Positions 40,200 through 54,053 of a stretch of 64,000 bases of DNA are shown here, in pieces. Numbering within the stretch: the first letter of the stretch is position 1; every line of letters starts with the position of its first letter. The notes beneath the pieces were generated by a model that was not told where the DNA came from, did not search any database, and saw nothing but the letters and a program-made list of their open reading frames with translations. A program made the translations under genes and the position numbers. The stretch covers positions 28,967,115 to 29,031,114 of the forward strand of contig OX326959.1 of the NCBI GenBank assembly GCA_946800325.1, in the 5' to 3' direction. Origin of the DNA: Luzula sylvatica. Its lineage: Eukaryota > Streptophyta > Magnoliopsida > Poales > Juncaceae.

Positions 40200-42460
40200 T
40201 TTGAACTCCACAAAGAATTAAAATCTTGTTTTCAATCGAAAAACAAACTTACTTAGTGTTTGTGAAATTTGGTGAAAAGTTACGTAGTAAAAGATACGAT
40301 ACAAATGATCTCAAAACACGTTATTTGAACTCCACAAAGCGTTAAAATCTTGTTTTGAATCGAAAAACAAACTTTCTTAGTGTTTGTGAGATTTGGTGAA
40401 AATTTATGTAGTAAAAGATTCGATACAAATGATCTCAAAACGCGTTATTTGAACTCCTCAAAGTGTCAAAATCTTGTTTTGAATCGAAAAACAAACTTTC
40501 TTAGTGTATGTGAAATTTGGTGAAAAGTTACGTAGTAAAAGATACGATACAAATGATCTCAAAACACGTTATTTGAACTCCACAAAGCATTAAAATCTTG
40601 TTTTCAATCGAAAAACAAACTTACTTAGTGTTTGTGAAATTTGGTGAAAAGTTACGTAGTAAAAGATACGATACAAATGAACTCAAAACACGTTATTTGA
40701 ACTCCACAAAGCGTTAAAATCTTGTTTTGAATCGAAAAACAAACTTTCTTAGTGTTTGTGAAATTTGGTGAAAAGTTATGTAGTAAAAGATACGATACAA
40801 ATGAACTCAAAACACGTTGTTTGAACTCCACAAAGCGTTAAAATCTTGTTTTGAATCGAAAAACAAACTTTCTTAGTGTTTGTGAAATTTGGTGAAAAGT
40901 TATGTAGTAAAAGATACGATACAAATGATCTCAAAACACGTTATTTGAACTCCACAAATAGTTAAAATCTTGTTTTCAATCGAAAAACAAACTTACTTAG
41001 TGTTTGTGAAATTTGGTGAAAAGTTATGTAGTAAAAGATACGATACAAATGATCTCAAAACACGTTATTTGAACTCCACAAAGCGTTAAAATCTTGTTTT
41101 CAATCGAAAAACAAACTTACTTAGTGTTTGTGAAATTTGGTGAAAAGTTATGTAGTAAAAGATACGATACAAATGAACTCAAAACACGTTATTTGAACTC
41201 CACAAAGCGTTAAAATCTTGTTTTGATTCGAAAAACAAACTTACTTAGTGTTTGTGAAATTTGGTGAAAAGTTATGTAGTAAAAGATACGATACAAATGA
41301 TCTCAAAACGCGTTATTCGAACTCCACAAATCGTTAAAATCTTGTTTTGAATCGAAAAAAAAACTTTCTTAGTGTTTGTGAAATTTGGTGAAAATTTATG
41401 TAGTAAAAGATACGATACAAATGATCTCAAAACGCGTTATTTGAACTCCTCAAAACGTTAAAATCTTGTTTTGAATCGAAAAACAAACTTTCTTAGTGTA
41501 TGTGAAATTTGGTGAAAAGTTACGTAGTAAAAGATACGATACAAATGATCTCAAAACACGTTATTTGAACTCCACAAAGCATTAAAATCTTGTTTTCAAT
41601 CGAAAAACAAACTTACTTAGTGTTTGTGAAATTTGGTGAAAAGTTATGTAGTAAAAGATACGATACAAATGAACTCAAAACACGTTATTTGAACTCCACA
41701 AAGCGTTAAAATCTTGTTTTGAATCGAAAAACAAACTTTCTTAGTGTTTGTGAAATTTGGTGAAAAGTTATGTAGTAAAAGATACGATACAAATGATCTC
41801 AAAACACGTTATTGGAACTCCACAAAGCGTTAAAATCTTGTTTTCAATCGAAAAACAAACTTTCTTAGTGTTTGTGAGATTTGGTGAAAATTTATGTAGT
41901 AAAAGATACGATACAAATGATCTCAAAACGCGTTATTTGAACTCCTCAAAGCGTTAAAATCTTGTTTTGAATCGAAAAACAAACTTTCTTAGTGTTTGTG
42001 AAATTTGGTGAAAAGTTACGTAGTAAAAGATACGATACAAATGATCTCAAAACACGTAATTTGAACTCCACAAAGCATTAAAATCTTGTTTTCAATCGAA
42101 AAACAAACTTACTTAGTGTTTGTGAAATTTGGTGAAAAGTTATGTAGTAAAAGATACGATACAAATGAACTCAAAACACGTTATTTGAACTCCACAAAGC
42201 GTTAAAATCTTGTTTTCAATCGAAAAACAAACTTACTTAGTGTTTGTGAAATTTGGTGAAAAGTTATGTAGTAAAAGATACGATACAAATGATCTCAAAA
42301 CACGTTATTTGAACTGCACAAAGCGTTAAAATCTTGTTTTCAATCGAAAAACAAACTTTCTTAGTGTTTGTGAAATTTGGTGAAAAGTTATGTAGTAAAA
42401 GATACGATACAAATGAACTCAAAACACGTTATTTGAACTCCACAAAGCGTTAAAATCTTG
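40200..42460 (+). repeat. Segment duplicated 3844 bp downstream (31 monomers), left copy
   Basis: Matches about 44044-46304. Shared rare marks are aaagaatt (near 40212 and 44056) and aagtgtcaaaa (40461 and 44305). Differences include cacgtaat near 42055 and gaactgaaaac near 46013. Beyond about 42460 the left copy carries ttgaatcg and the right copy ttgattcg, which marks the edge. Confidence 0.78.
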
Positions 42461-44043
42461 TTTTGAATCGAAAAACAAACTTTCTTAGTGTTTGTGAAAT
42501 TTGGTGAAAATTTATGTAGTAAAAGATACGATACAAATGATCTCAAAACACGTTATTGGAACTCCACAAAGCGTTAAAATCTTGTTTTCAATCGAAAAAC
42601 AAACTTTCTTAGTGTTTGTGAGATTTGGTGAAAATTTATGTAGTAAAAGATACGATACAAATGATCTCAAAACGCGTTATTTGAACTCCTCAAAGCGTTA
42701 AAATCTTGTTTTGAATCGAAAAACAAACTTTCTTAGTGTTTGTGAAATTTGGTGAAAAGTTACGTAGTAAAAGATACGATACAAATGATCTCAAAACACG
42801 TTATTTGAACTCCACAAAGCATTAAAATCTTGTTTTCAATCGAAAAACAAACTTACTTAGTGTTTGTGAAATTTGGTGAAAAGTTATGTAGTAAAAGATA
42901 CGATACAAATGAACTCAAAACACGTTATTTGAACTCCACAAAGCGTTAAAATCTTGTTTTGAATCGAAAAACAAACTTTCTTAGTGTTTGTGAAATTTGG
43001 TGAAAAGTTATATAGTAAAAGATACGATACAAATGATCTCAAAACACGTTATTTGAACTCCACAAAGCGTTAAAATCTTGTTTTCAATCGAAAAACAAAC
43101 TTACTTAGTGTTTGTGAAATTTGGTGAAAAGTTATGTAGTAAAAGATACGATACAAATGATCTCAAAACACGTTATTTGAACTGCACAAAGCGTTAAAAT
43201 CTTGTTTTCAATCGAAAAACAAACTTTCTTAGTGTTTGTGAAATTTGGTGAAAAGTTATGTAGTAAAAGATACGATACAAATGAACTCAAAACACGTTAT
43301 TTGAACTCCACAAAGCGTTAAAATCTTGTTTTGATTCGAAAAACAAACTTTCTTAGTGTTTGTGAAATTTGGTGAAAAGTTATGTAGTAAAATATACGAT
43401 ACAAATGATCTCAAAACACGTCATTTGAACTCCTCAAAGCGTTAAAATCTTGTTTTGAATCGAAAAACAAACTTTCTTAGTGTTTGTGAAATTTGGTGAA
43501 AAGTTATGTAGTAAAATATGCGATACAAATGATCTCAAAACATGTTATTTGAACTCCTCAAAGCGTTAAAATCTTGTTTTGAATCGAAAAACAAACTTTC
43601 TTAGTGTTTGTGAAATTTGGTGAAAAGTTATGTAGTAAAATATGCGATACAAATGATCTCAAAACATGTTATTTGAACTCCTCAAAGCGTTAATATCTTG
43701 TTTTGAATCGAAAAACAAACTTTCTTAGTGTATGTGAAATTTGGTGAAAAGTTATGTAGTAAAAGATACGATACAAATGATCTCAAAACACGTTATTGGA
43801 ACTCCACAAAGCGTTAAAATCTTGTTTTGAATCGAAAAACAAACTTTCTTAGTGTTTGTGAGATTTGTTGAAAATTTATGTAGTAAAAGATACGATACAA
43901 ATGATCTCAAAACGCGTTATTTGAACTCCTCAAAGCGTTAAAATCTTGTTTTGAATCGAAAAACAAACTTTCTTAGTGTTTGTGAAATTTGGTGAAAAGT
44001 TACGTAGTAAAAGATACGATACAAATGATCTCAAAACACGTTT

Positions 44044-46304
44044 TTTGAACTCCACAAAGAATTAAAATCTTGTTTTCAATCGAAAAACAAACTTACTTAG
44101 TGTTTGTGAAATTTGGTGAAAAGTTACGTAGTAAAAGATACGATACAAATGATCTCAAAACACGTTATTTGAACTCCACAAAGCGTTAAAATCTTGTTTT
44201 GAATCGAAAAACAAACTTTCTTAGTGTTTGTGAGATTTGGTGAAAATTTATGTAGTAAAAGATTCGATACAAATGATCTCAAAACGCGTTATTTGAACTC
44301 CTCAAAGTGTCAAAATCTTGTTTTGAATCGAAAAACAAACTTTCTTAGTGTATGTGAAATTTGGTGAAAAGTTACGTAGTAAAAGATACGATACAAATGA
44401 TCTCAAAACACGTTATTTGAACTCCACAAAGCATTAAAATCTTGTTTTCAATCGAAAAACAAACTTACTTAGTGTTTGTGAAATTTGGTGAAAAGTTACG
44501 TAGTAAAAGATACGATACAAATGAACTCAAAACACGTTATTTGAACTCCACAAAGCGTTAAAATCTTGTTTTGAATCGAAAAACAAACTTTCTTAGTGTT
44601 TGTGAAATTTGGTGAAAAGTTATGTAGTAAAAGATACGATACAAATGAACTCAAAACACGTTGTTTGAACTCCACAAAGCGTTAAAATCTTGTTTTGAAT
44701 CGAAAAACAAACTTTCTTAGTGTTTGTGAAATTTGGTGAAAAGTTATGTAGTAAAAGATACGATACAAATGATCTCAAAACACGTTATTTGAACTCCACA
44801 AATAGTTAAAATCTTGTTTTCAATCGAAAAACAAACTTACTTAGTGTTTGTGAAATTTGGTGAAAAGTTATGTAGTAAAAGATACGATACAAATGATCTC
44901 AAAACACGTTATTTGAACTCCACAAAGCGTTAAAATCTTGTTTTCAATCGAAAAACAAACTTACTTAGTGTTTGTGAAATTTGGTGAAAAGTTATGTAGT
45001 AAAAGATACGATACAAATGAACTCAAAACACGTTATTTGAACTCCACAAAGCGTTAAAATCTTGTTTTGATTCGAAAAACAAACTTACTTAGTGTTTGTG
45101 AAATTTGGTGAAAAGTTATGTAGTAAAAGATACGATACAAATGATCTCAAAACGCGTTATTCGAACTCCACAAATCGTTAAAATCTTGTTTTGAATCGAA
45201 AAAAAAACTTTCTTAGTGTTTGTGAAATTTGGTGAAAATTTATGTAGTAAAAGATACGATACAAATGATCTCAAAACGCGTTATTTGAACTCCTCAAAAC
45301 GTTAAAATCTTGTTTTGAATCGAAAAACAAACTTTCTTAGTGTATGTGAAATTTGGTGAAAAGTTACGTAGTAAAAGATACGATACAAATGATCTCAAAA
45401 CACGTTATTTGAACTCCACAAAGCATTAAAATCTTGTTTTCAATCGAAAAACAAACTTACTTAGTGTTTGTGAAATTTGGTGAAAAGTTATGTAGTAAAA
45501 GATACGATACAAATGAACTCAAAACACGTTATTTGAACTCCACAAAGCGTTAAAATCTTGTTTTGAATCGAAAAACAAACTTTCTTAGTGTTTGTGAAAT
45601 TTGGTGAAAAGTTATGTAGTAAAAGATACGATACAAATGATCTCAAAACACGTTATTGGAACTCCACAAAGCGTTAAAATCTTGTTTTCAATCGAAAAAC
45701 AAACTTTCTTAGTGTTTGTGAGATTTGGTGAAAATTTATGTAGTAAAAGATACGATACAAATGATCTCAAAACGCGTTATTTGAACTCCTCAAAGCGTTA
45801 AAATCTTGTTTTGAATCGAAAAACAAACTTTCTTAGTGTTTGTGAAATTTGGTGAAAAGTTACGTAGTAAAAGATACGATACAAATGATCTCAAAACACG
45901 TTATTTGAACTCCACAAAGCATTAAAATCTTGTTTTCAATCGAAAAACAAACTTACTTAGTGTTTGTGAAATTTGGTGAAAAGTTATGTAGTAAAAGATA
46001 CGATACAAATGAACTGAAAACACGTTATTTGAACTCCACAAAGCGTTAAAATCTTGTTTTCAATCGAAAAACAAACTTACTTAGTGTTTGTGAAATTTGG
46101 TGAAAAGTTATGTAGTAAAAGATACGATACAAATGATCTCAAAACACGTTATTTGAACTGCACAAAGCGTTAAAATCTTGTTTTCAATCGAAAAACAAAC
46201 TTTCTTAGTGTTTGTGAAATTTGGTGAAAAGTTATGTAGTAAAAGATACGATACAAATGAACTCAAAACACGTTATTTGAACTCCACAAAGCGTTAAAAT
46301 CTTG
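44044..46304 (+). repeat. Segment duplicated 3844 bp downstream, right copy
   Basis: Partner of 40200-42460. It is flanked to the right by two monomers with atatgcg alleles (one with the private change atgcgacac near 46497), which recur near 51700, 57030 and 61250. Confidence 0.75.
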
Positions 46305-49300
46305 TTTTGATTCGAAAAACAAACTTTCTTAGTGTTTGTGAAATTTGGTGAAAAGTTATGTAGTAAAATATACGATACAAATGATCTCAAAACACGTTAT
46401 TTGAACTCCTCAAAGCGTTAAAATCTTGTTTTGAATCGAAAAACAAACTTTCTTAGTGTTTGTGAAATTTGGTGAAAAGTTATGTAGTAAAATATGCGAC
46501 ACAAATGATCTCAAAACATGTTATTTGAACTCCTCAAAGCGTTAAAATCTTGTTTTGAATCGAAAAACAAACTTTCTTAGTGTTTGTGAAATTTGGTGAA
46601 AAGTTATGTAGTAAAATATGCGATACAAATGATCTCAAAACATGTTATTTGAACTCCTCAAAGCGTTAATATCTTGTTTTGAATCGAAAAACAAACTTTC
46701 TTAGTGTATGTGAAATTTGGTGAAAAGTTATGTAGTAAAAGATACGATACAAATGATCTCAAAACACGTTATTTGAACTCCACAAAGCGTTAAAATCTTG
46801 TTTTGAATCGAAAAACAAACTTTCTTAGTGTTTGTGAAATTTGGTGAAAATTTATGTAGTAAAAGATACGATACAAATGATCTCAAAACACGTTATTCGA
46901 ACTCCTCAAAGCGTTAAAATCTTGTTTTGAATCAAAAAACAAACTTTCTTAGTGTATGTGAAATTTGGTGAAAAGTTACGTAGTAAAAGATACGATACAA
47001 ATGATCTCAAAACACGTTATTTGAACTCCACAAAGAATTAAAATCTTGTTTTCAATCGAAAAACATACTTACTTAGTGTTTGTGAAATTTGGTGAAAAGT
47101 TACGTAGTAAAAGATACGATACAAATGATCTCAAAACACGTTATTTGAACTCCACAAAGCGTTAAAATCTTGTTTTGAATCGAAAAACAAACTTTCTTAG
47201 TGTTTGTGAGATTTGGTGAAAATTTATGTAGTAAAAGATTCGATACAAATGATCTCAAAACGCGTTATTTGAACTCCTCAAAGCGTTAAAATCTTGTTTT
47301 GAATCGAAAAACAAACTTTCTTAGTGTATGTCAAATTTGGTGAAAAGTTACGTAGTAAAAGATACGATACAAATGATCTCAAAACACGTTATTTGAACTC
47401 CACAAAGCATTAAAATCTTGTTTTCAATCGAAAAACAAACTTACTTAGTGTTTGTGAAATTTGGTGAAAAGTTACGTAGTAAAAGATACGATGCAAATGA
47501 ACTCAAAACACGTTATTTGAACTCCACAAAGCGTTAAAATCTTGTTTTGAATCGAAAAACAAACTTTCTTAGTGTTTGTGAAATTTGGTGAAAAGTTATG
47601 TAGTAAAAGATACGATACAAATGAACTCAAAACACGTTGTTTGAACTCCACAAAGCGTTAAAATCTTGTTTTGAATCGAAAAACAAACTTTCTTAGTGTT
47701 TGTGAAATTTGGTGAAAACTTATGTAGTAAAAGATACGATACAAATGATCTCAAAACACGTTATTTGAACTCCACAAATAGTTAAAATCTTGTTTTCAAT
47801 CGAAAAACAAACTTACTTAGTGTTTGTGAAATTTGGTGAAAAGTTATGTAGTAAAAGATACGATACAAATGATCTCAAAACACGTTATTTGAACTCCACA
47901 AAGCGTTAAAATCTTGTTTTCAATCGAAAAACAAACTTACTTAGTGTTTGTGAAATTTGGTGAAAAGTTATGTAGTAAAAGATACGATACAAATGAACTC
48001 AAAACACGTTATTTGAACTCCACAAAGCGTTAAAATCTTGTTTTGATTCGAAAAACAAACTTACTTAGTGTTTGTGAAATTTGGTGAAAAGTTATGTAGT
48101 AAAAGATACGATACAAATGATCTCAAAACGCGTTATTCGAACTCCACAAATCGTTAAAATCTTGTTTTGAATCGAAAAAAAAACTTTCTTAGTGTTTGTG
48201 AAATTTGGTGAAAATTTATGTAGTAAAAGATACGATACAAATGATCTCAAAACGCGTTATTTGAACTCCTCAAAACGTTAAAATCTTGTTTTGAATCGAA
48301 AAACAAACTTTCTTAGTGTATGTGAAATTTGGTGAAAAGTTACGTAGTAAAAGATACGATACAAATGATCTCAAAACACGTTATTTGAACTCCACAAAGC
48401 ATTAAAATCTTGTTTTCAATCGAAAAACAAACTTACTTAGTGTTTGTGAAATTTGGTGAAAAGTTATGTAGTAAAAGATACGATACAAATGAACTCAAAA
48501 CACGTTATTTGAACTCCACAAAGCGTTAAAATCTTGTTTTGAATCGAAAAACAAACTTTCTTAGTGTTTGTGAAATTTGGTGAAAAGTTATGTAGTAAAA
48601 GATACGATACAAATGATCTCAAAACACGTTATTGGAACTCCACAAAGCGTTAAAATCTTGTTTTCAATCGAAAAACAAACTTTCTTAGTGTTTGTGAGAT
48701 TTGGTGAAAATTTATGTAGTAAAAGATACGATACAAATGATCTCAAAACGCGTTATTTGAACTCCTCAAAGCGTTAAAATCTTGTTTTGAATCGAAAAAC
48801 AAACTTTCTTAGTGTTTGTGAAATTTGGTGAAAAGTTACGTAGTAAAAGATACGATACAAATGATCTCAAAACACGTTATTTGAACTCCACAAAGCATTA
48901 AAATCTTGTTTTCAATCGAAAAACAAACTTACTTAGTGTTTGTGAAATTTGGTGAAAAGTTATGTAGTAAAAGATACGATACAAATGAACTCAAAACACG
49001 TTATTTGAACTCCACAAAGCGTTAAAATCTTGTTTTCAATCGAAAAACAAACTTACTTAGTGTTTGTGAAATTTGGTGAAAAGTTATGTAGTAAAAGATA
49101 CGATACAAATGATCTCAAAACACGTTATTTGAACTGCACAAAGCGTTAAAATCTTGTTTTCAATCGAAAAACAAACTTTCTTAGTGTTTGTGAAATTTGG
49201 TGAAAAGTTATGTAGTAAAAGATACGATACAAATGAACTCAAAACACATTATTTGAACTCCACAAAGCGTTAAAATCTTGTTTTGATTCGAAAAACAAAC

Positions 49301-52033
49301 TTTCTTAGTGTTTGTGAAATTTGGTGAAAAGTTATGTAGTAAAATATACGATACAAATGATCTCAAAACACGTTATTTGAACTCCTCAAAGCGTTAAAAT
49401 CTTGTTTTGAATCGAAAAACAAACTTTCTTAGTGTTTGTGAAATTTGGTGAAAATTTATGTAGTAAAAGATACGATACAAATGATCTCAAAATACGTTAT
49501 TCGAACTCCTCAAAGCGTTAAAATCTTGTTTTGAATCAAAAAACAAACTTTCTTAGTGTATGTGAAATTTGGTGAAAAGTTACGTAGTAAAAGATACGAT
49601 ACAAATGATCTCAAAACACGTTATTTGAACTCCACAAAGAATTAAAATCTTGTTTTCAATCGAAAAACATACTTACTTAGTGTTTGTGAAATTTGGTGAA
49701 AAGTTACGTAGTAAAAGATACGATACAAATGATCTCAAAACACGTTATTTGAACTCCACAAAGCGTTAAAATCTTGTTTTGAATCGAAAAACAAACTTTC
49801 TTAGTGTTTGTGAGATTTGGTGAAAATTTATGTAGTAAAAGATTCGATACAAATGATCTCAAAACGCGTTATTTGAACTCCTCAAAGCGTTAAAATCTTG
49901 TTTTGAATCGAAAAACAAACTTTCTTAGTGTATGTGAAATTTGGTGAAAAGTTACGTAGTAAAAGATACGATACAAATGATCTCAAAACACGTTATTTGA
50001 ACTCCACAAAGCATTAAAATCTTGTTTTCAATCGAAAAACAAACTTACTTAGTGTTTGTGAAATTTGGTGAAAAGTTACGTAGTAAAAGATACGATGCAA
50101 ATGAACTCAAAACACGTTATTTGAACTCCACAAAGCGTTAAAATCTTGTTTTGAATCGAAAAACAAACTTTCTTAGTGTTTGTGAAATTTGGTGAAAAGT
50201 TATGTAGTAAAAGATACGATACAAATGAACTCAAAACACGTTGTTTGAACTCCACAAAGCGTTAAAATCTTGTTTTGAATCGAAAAACAAACTTTCTTAG
50301 TGTTTGTGAAATTTGGTGAAAACTTATGTAGTAAAAGATACGATACAAATGATCTCAAAACACGTTATTTGAACTCCACAAATAGTTAAAATCTTGTTTT
50401 CAATCGAAAAACAAACTTACTTAGTGTTTGTGAAATTTGGTGAAAAGTTATGTAGTAAAAGATACGATATAAATGATCTCAAAACACGTTATTTGAACTC
50501 CTCAAAGCGTTAAAATCTTGTTTTGAATCAAAAAACAAACTTTCTTAGTGTATGTGAAATTTGGTGAAAAATTACGTAGTAAAAGATACGATACAAATGG
50601 TCTCAAAACACGTTATTTGAACTCCACAAAGCATTAAAATCTTGTTTTCAATCGAAAAACAAACTTACTTAGTGTTTGTGAAATTTGGTGAAAAGTTATG
50701 TAGTAAAAGATACGATACAAATGAACTCAAAACACGTTATTTAAACTCCACAAAGCGTTAAAATCTTGTTTTGAATCGAAAAACAAACTTTCTTAGTGTT
50801 TGTGAAATTTGGTGAAAAGTTATGTAGTAAAAGATACGATACAAATGATCTCAAAACACGTTATTGCAACTCCACAAAGCGTTAAAATCTTGTTTTCAAT
50901 CGAAAAACAAACTTTCTTAGTGTTTGTGAGATTTGGTGAAAATTTATGTAGTAAAAGATACGATACAAATGATCTCAAAACGCGTTATTTGAACTCCTCA
51001 AAGCGTTAAAATCTTGTTTTGAATCGAAAAACAAACTTTCTTAGTGTTTGTGAAATTTGGTGAAAAGTTACGTAGTAAAAGATACGATACAAATGATCTC
51101 AAAACACGTTATTTGAACTCCACAAAGCATTAAAATCTTGTTTTCAATCGAAAAACAAACTTACTTAGTGTTTGTGAAATTTGGTGAAAAGTTATGTAGT
51201 AAAAGATACGATACAAATGAACTCAAAACACGTTATTTGAACTCCACAAAGCGTTATAATCTTGTTTTCAATCGAAAAACAAACTTACTTAGTGTTTGTG
51301 AAATTTGGTGAAAAGTTATGTAGTAAAAGATACGATACAAATGATCTCAAAACACGTTATTTGAACTGCACAAAGCGTTAAAATCTTGTTTTCAATCGAA
51401 AAACAAACTTTCTTAGTGTTTGTGAAATTTGGTGAAAAGTTATGTAGTAAAAGATACGATACAAATGAACTCAAAACACGTTATTTGAACTCCACAAAGC
51501 GTTAAAATCTTGTTTTGATTCGAAAAACAAACTTTCTTAGTGTTTGTGAAATTTGGTGAAAAGTTATGTAGTAAAATATACGATACAAATGATCTCAAAA
51601 CACGTTATTTGAACTCCTCAAAGCGTTAAAATCTTGTTTTGAATCGAAAAACAAACTTTCTTAGTGTTTGTGAAATTTGGTGAAAAGTTATGTAGTAAAA
51701 TATGCGATACAAATGATCTCAAAACATGTTATTTGAACTCCTCAAAGCGTTAAAATCTTGTTTTGAATCGAAAAACAAACTTTCTTAGTGTTTGTGAAAT
51801 TTGGTGAAAAGTTATGTAGTAAAATATGCGATACAAATGATCTCAAAACATGTTATTTGAACTCCTCAAAGCGTTAATATCTTGTTTTGAATCGAAAAAC
51901 AAACTTTCTTAGTGTATGTGAAATTTGGTGAAAAGTTATGTAGTAAAAGATACGATACAAATGATCTCAAAACACGTTATTTGAACTCCACAAAGCGTTA
52001 AAATCTTGTTTTGAATCGAAAAACAAACTTTCT

Positions 52034-53917
52034 TAGTGTTTGTGAAATTTGGTGAAAATTTATGTAGTAAAAGATACGATACAAATGATCTCAAAACACG
52101 TTATTCGAACTCCTCAAAGCGTTAAAATCTTGTTTTGAATCAAAAAACAAACTTTCTTAGTGTATGTGAAATTTGGTGAAAAGTTACGTAGTAAAAGATA
52201 CGATTCAAATGATCTCAAAACACGTTATTTGAACTCCACAAAGAATTAAAATCTTGTTTTCAATCGAAAAACAAACTTACTTAGTGTTTGTGAAATTTGG
52301 TGAAAAGTTACGTAGTAAAAGATACGATACAAATGATCTCAAAACACGTTATTTGAACTCCACAAAGCGTTAAAATCTTGTTTTGAATCGAAAAACAAAC
52401 TTTCTTAGTGTTTGTGAGATTTGGTGAAAATTTATGTAGTAAAAGATTCGATACAAATGATCTCAAAACGCGTTATTTGAACTCCTCAAAGTGTCAAAAT
52501 CTTGTTTTGAATCGAAAAACAAACTTTCTTAGTGTATGTGAAATTTGGTGAAAAGTTACGTAGTAAAAGATACGATACAAATGATCTCAAAACACGTTAT
52601 TTGAACTCCACAAAGCATTAAAATCTTGTTTTCAATCGAAAAACAAACTTACTTAGTGTTTGTGAAATTTGGTGAAAAGTTACGTAGTAAAAGATACGAT
52701 ACAAATGAACTCAAAACACGTTATTTGAACTCCACAAAGCGTTAAAATCTTGTTTTGAATCGAAAAACAAACTTTCTTAGTGTTTGTGAAATTTGGTGAA
52801 AAGTTATGTAGTAAAAGATACGATACAAATGAACTCAAAACACGTTGTTTGAACTCCACAAAGCGTTAAAATCTTGTTTTGAATCGAAAAACAAACTTTC
52901 TTAGTGTTTGTGAAATTTGGTGAAAAGTTATGTAGTAAAAGATACGATACAAATGATCTCAAAACACGTTATTTGAACTCCACAAATAGTTAAAATCTTG
53001 TTTTCAATCGAAAAACAAACTTACTTAGTGTTTGTGAAATTTGGTGAAAAGTTATGTAGTAAAAGATACGATACAAATGATCTCAAAACACGTTATTTGA
53101 ACTCCACAAAGCGTTAAAATCTTGTTTTCAATCGAAAAACAAACTTACTTAGTGTTTGTGAAATTTGGTGAAAAGTTATGTAGTAAAAGATACGATACAA
53201 ATGAACTCAAAACACGTTATTTGAACTCCACAAAGCGTTAAAATCTTGTTTTGATTCGAAAAACAAACTTACTTAGTGTTTGTGAAATTTGGTGAAAAGT
53301 TATGTAGTAAAAGATACGATACAAATGATCTCAAAACGCGTTATTCGAACTCCACAAATCGTTAAAATCTTGTTTTGAATCGAAAAAAAAACTTTCTTAG
53401 TGTTTGTGAAATTTGGTGAAAATTTATGTAGTAAAAGATACGATACAAATGATCTCAAAACGCGTTATTTGAACTCCTCAAAACGTTAAAATCTTGTTTT
53501 GAATCGAAAAACAAACTTTCTTAGTGTATGTGAAATTTGGTGAAAAGTTACGTAGTAAAAGATACGATACAAATGATCTCAAAACACGTTATTTGAACTC
53601 CACAAAGCATTAAAATCTTGTTTTCAATCGAAAAACAAACTTACTTAGTGTTTGTGAAATTTGGTGAAAAGTTATGTAGTAAAAGATACGATACAAATGA
53701 ACTCAAAACACGTTATTTGAACTCCACAAAGCGTTAAAATCTTGTTTTGAATCGAAAAACAAACTTTCTTAGTGTTTGTGAAATTTGGTGAAAAGTTATG
53801 TAGTAAAAGATACGATACAAATGATCTCAAAACACGTTATTGGAACTCCACAAAGCGTTAAAATCTTGTTTTCAATCGAAAAACAAACTTTCTTAGTGTT
53901 TGTGAGATTTGGTGAAA
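52034..53917 (+). repeat. Distant copy of 40006-41889 (offset 12028 bp, 97 monomers)
   Basis: Shares both rare marks cgattcaaat (40173 and 52201) and aagtgtcaaaa (40461 and 52489), plus the whole order of variant monomers through to the gagatttgg haplotype near 41878 and 53906. Equivalent segments that are nearer (about 46.8-48.6, 49.5-50.9, 57.4 and 61.6 kb) lack one or both marks. I saw no difference between the two copies over about 1.9 kb. Confidence 0.78.
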
Positions 53918-54053
53918 AGTTACGTAGTAAAAGATACGATACAAATGATCTCAAAACACGTTATTTGAACTCCACAAAGCGTTAAAATCTTGTTTTGAAT
54001 CAAAAAACAAACTTTCTTAGTGTATGTGAAATTTGGTGAAAACTTATGTAGTA

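Larger units (their letters stand above)
38651..54053 (+). repeat. Array block 4: 18-, 24- and 31-monomer steps
   Basis: The landmark acgcgttattcg occurs at 39076, 41308, 45152, 48128 and 53336, spaced 2232 (18), 3844 (31), 2976 (24) and 5208 (18 + 24) bp. The rare gagatttggtgaaaattt haplotype follows the same rhythm. No 123 bp monomers occur. The haplotype mixture differs from the first 20 kb: cgcgtt, gaatt and gattcgatac alleles are frequent, while cagagcg and tttcatag, common to the left and again after 55 kb, are absent or rare. Confidence 0.8.
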
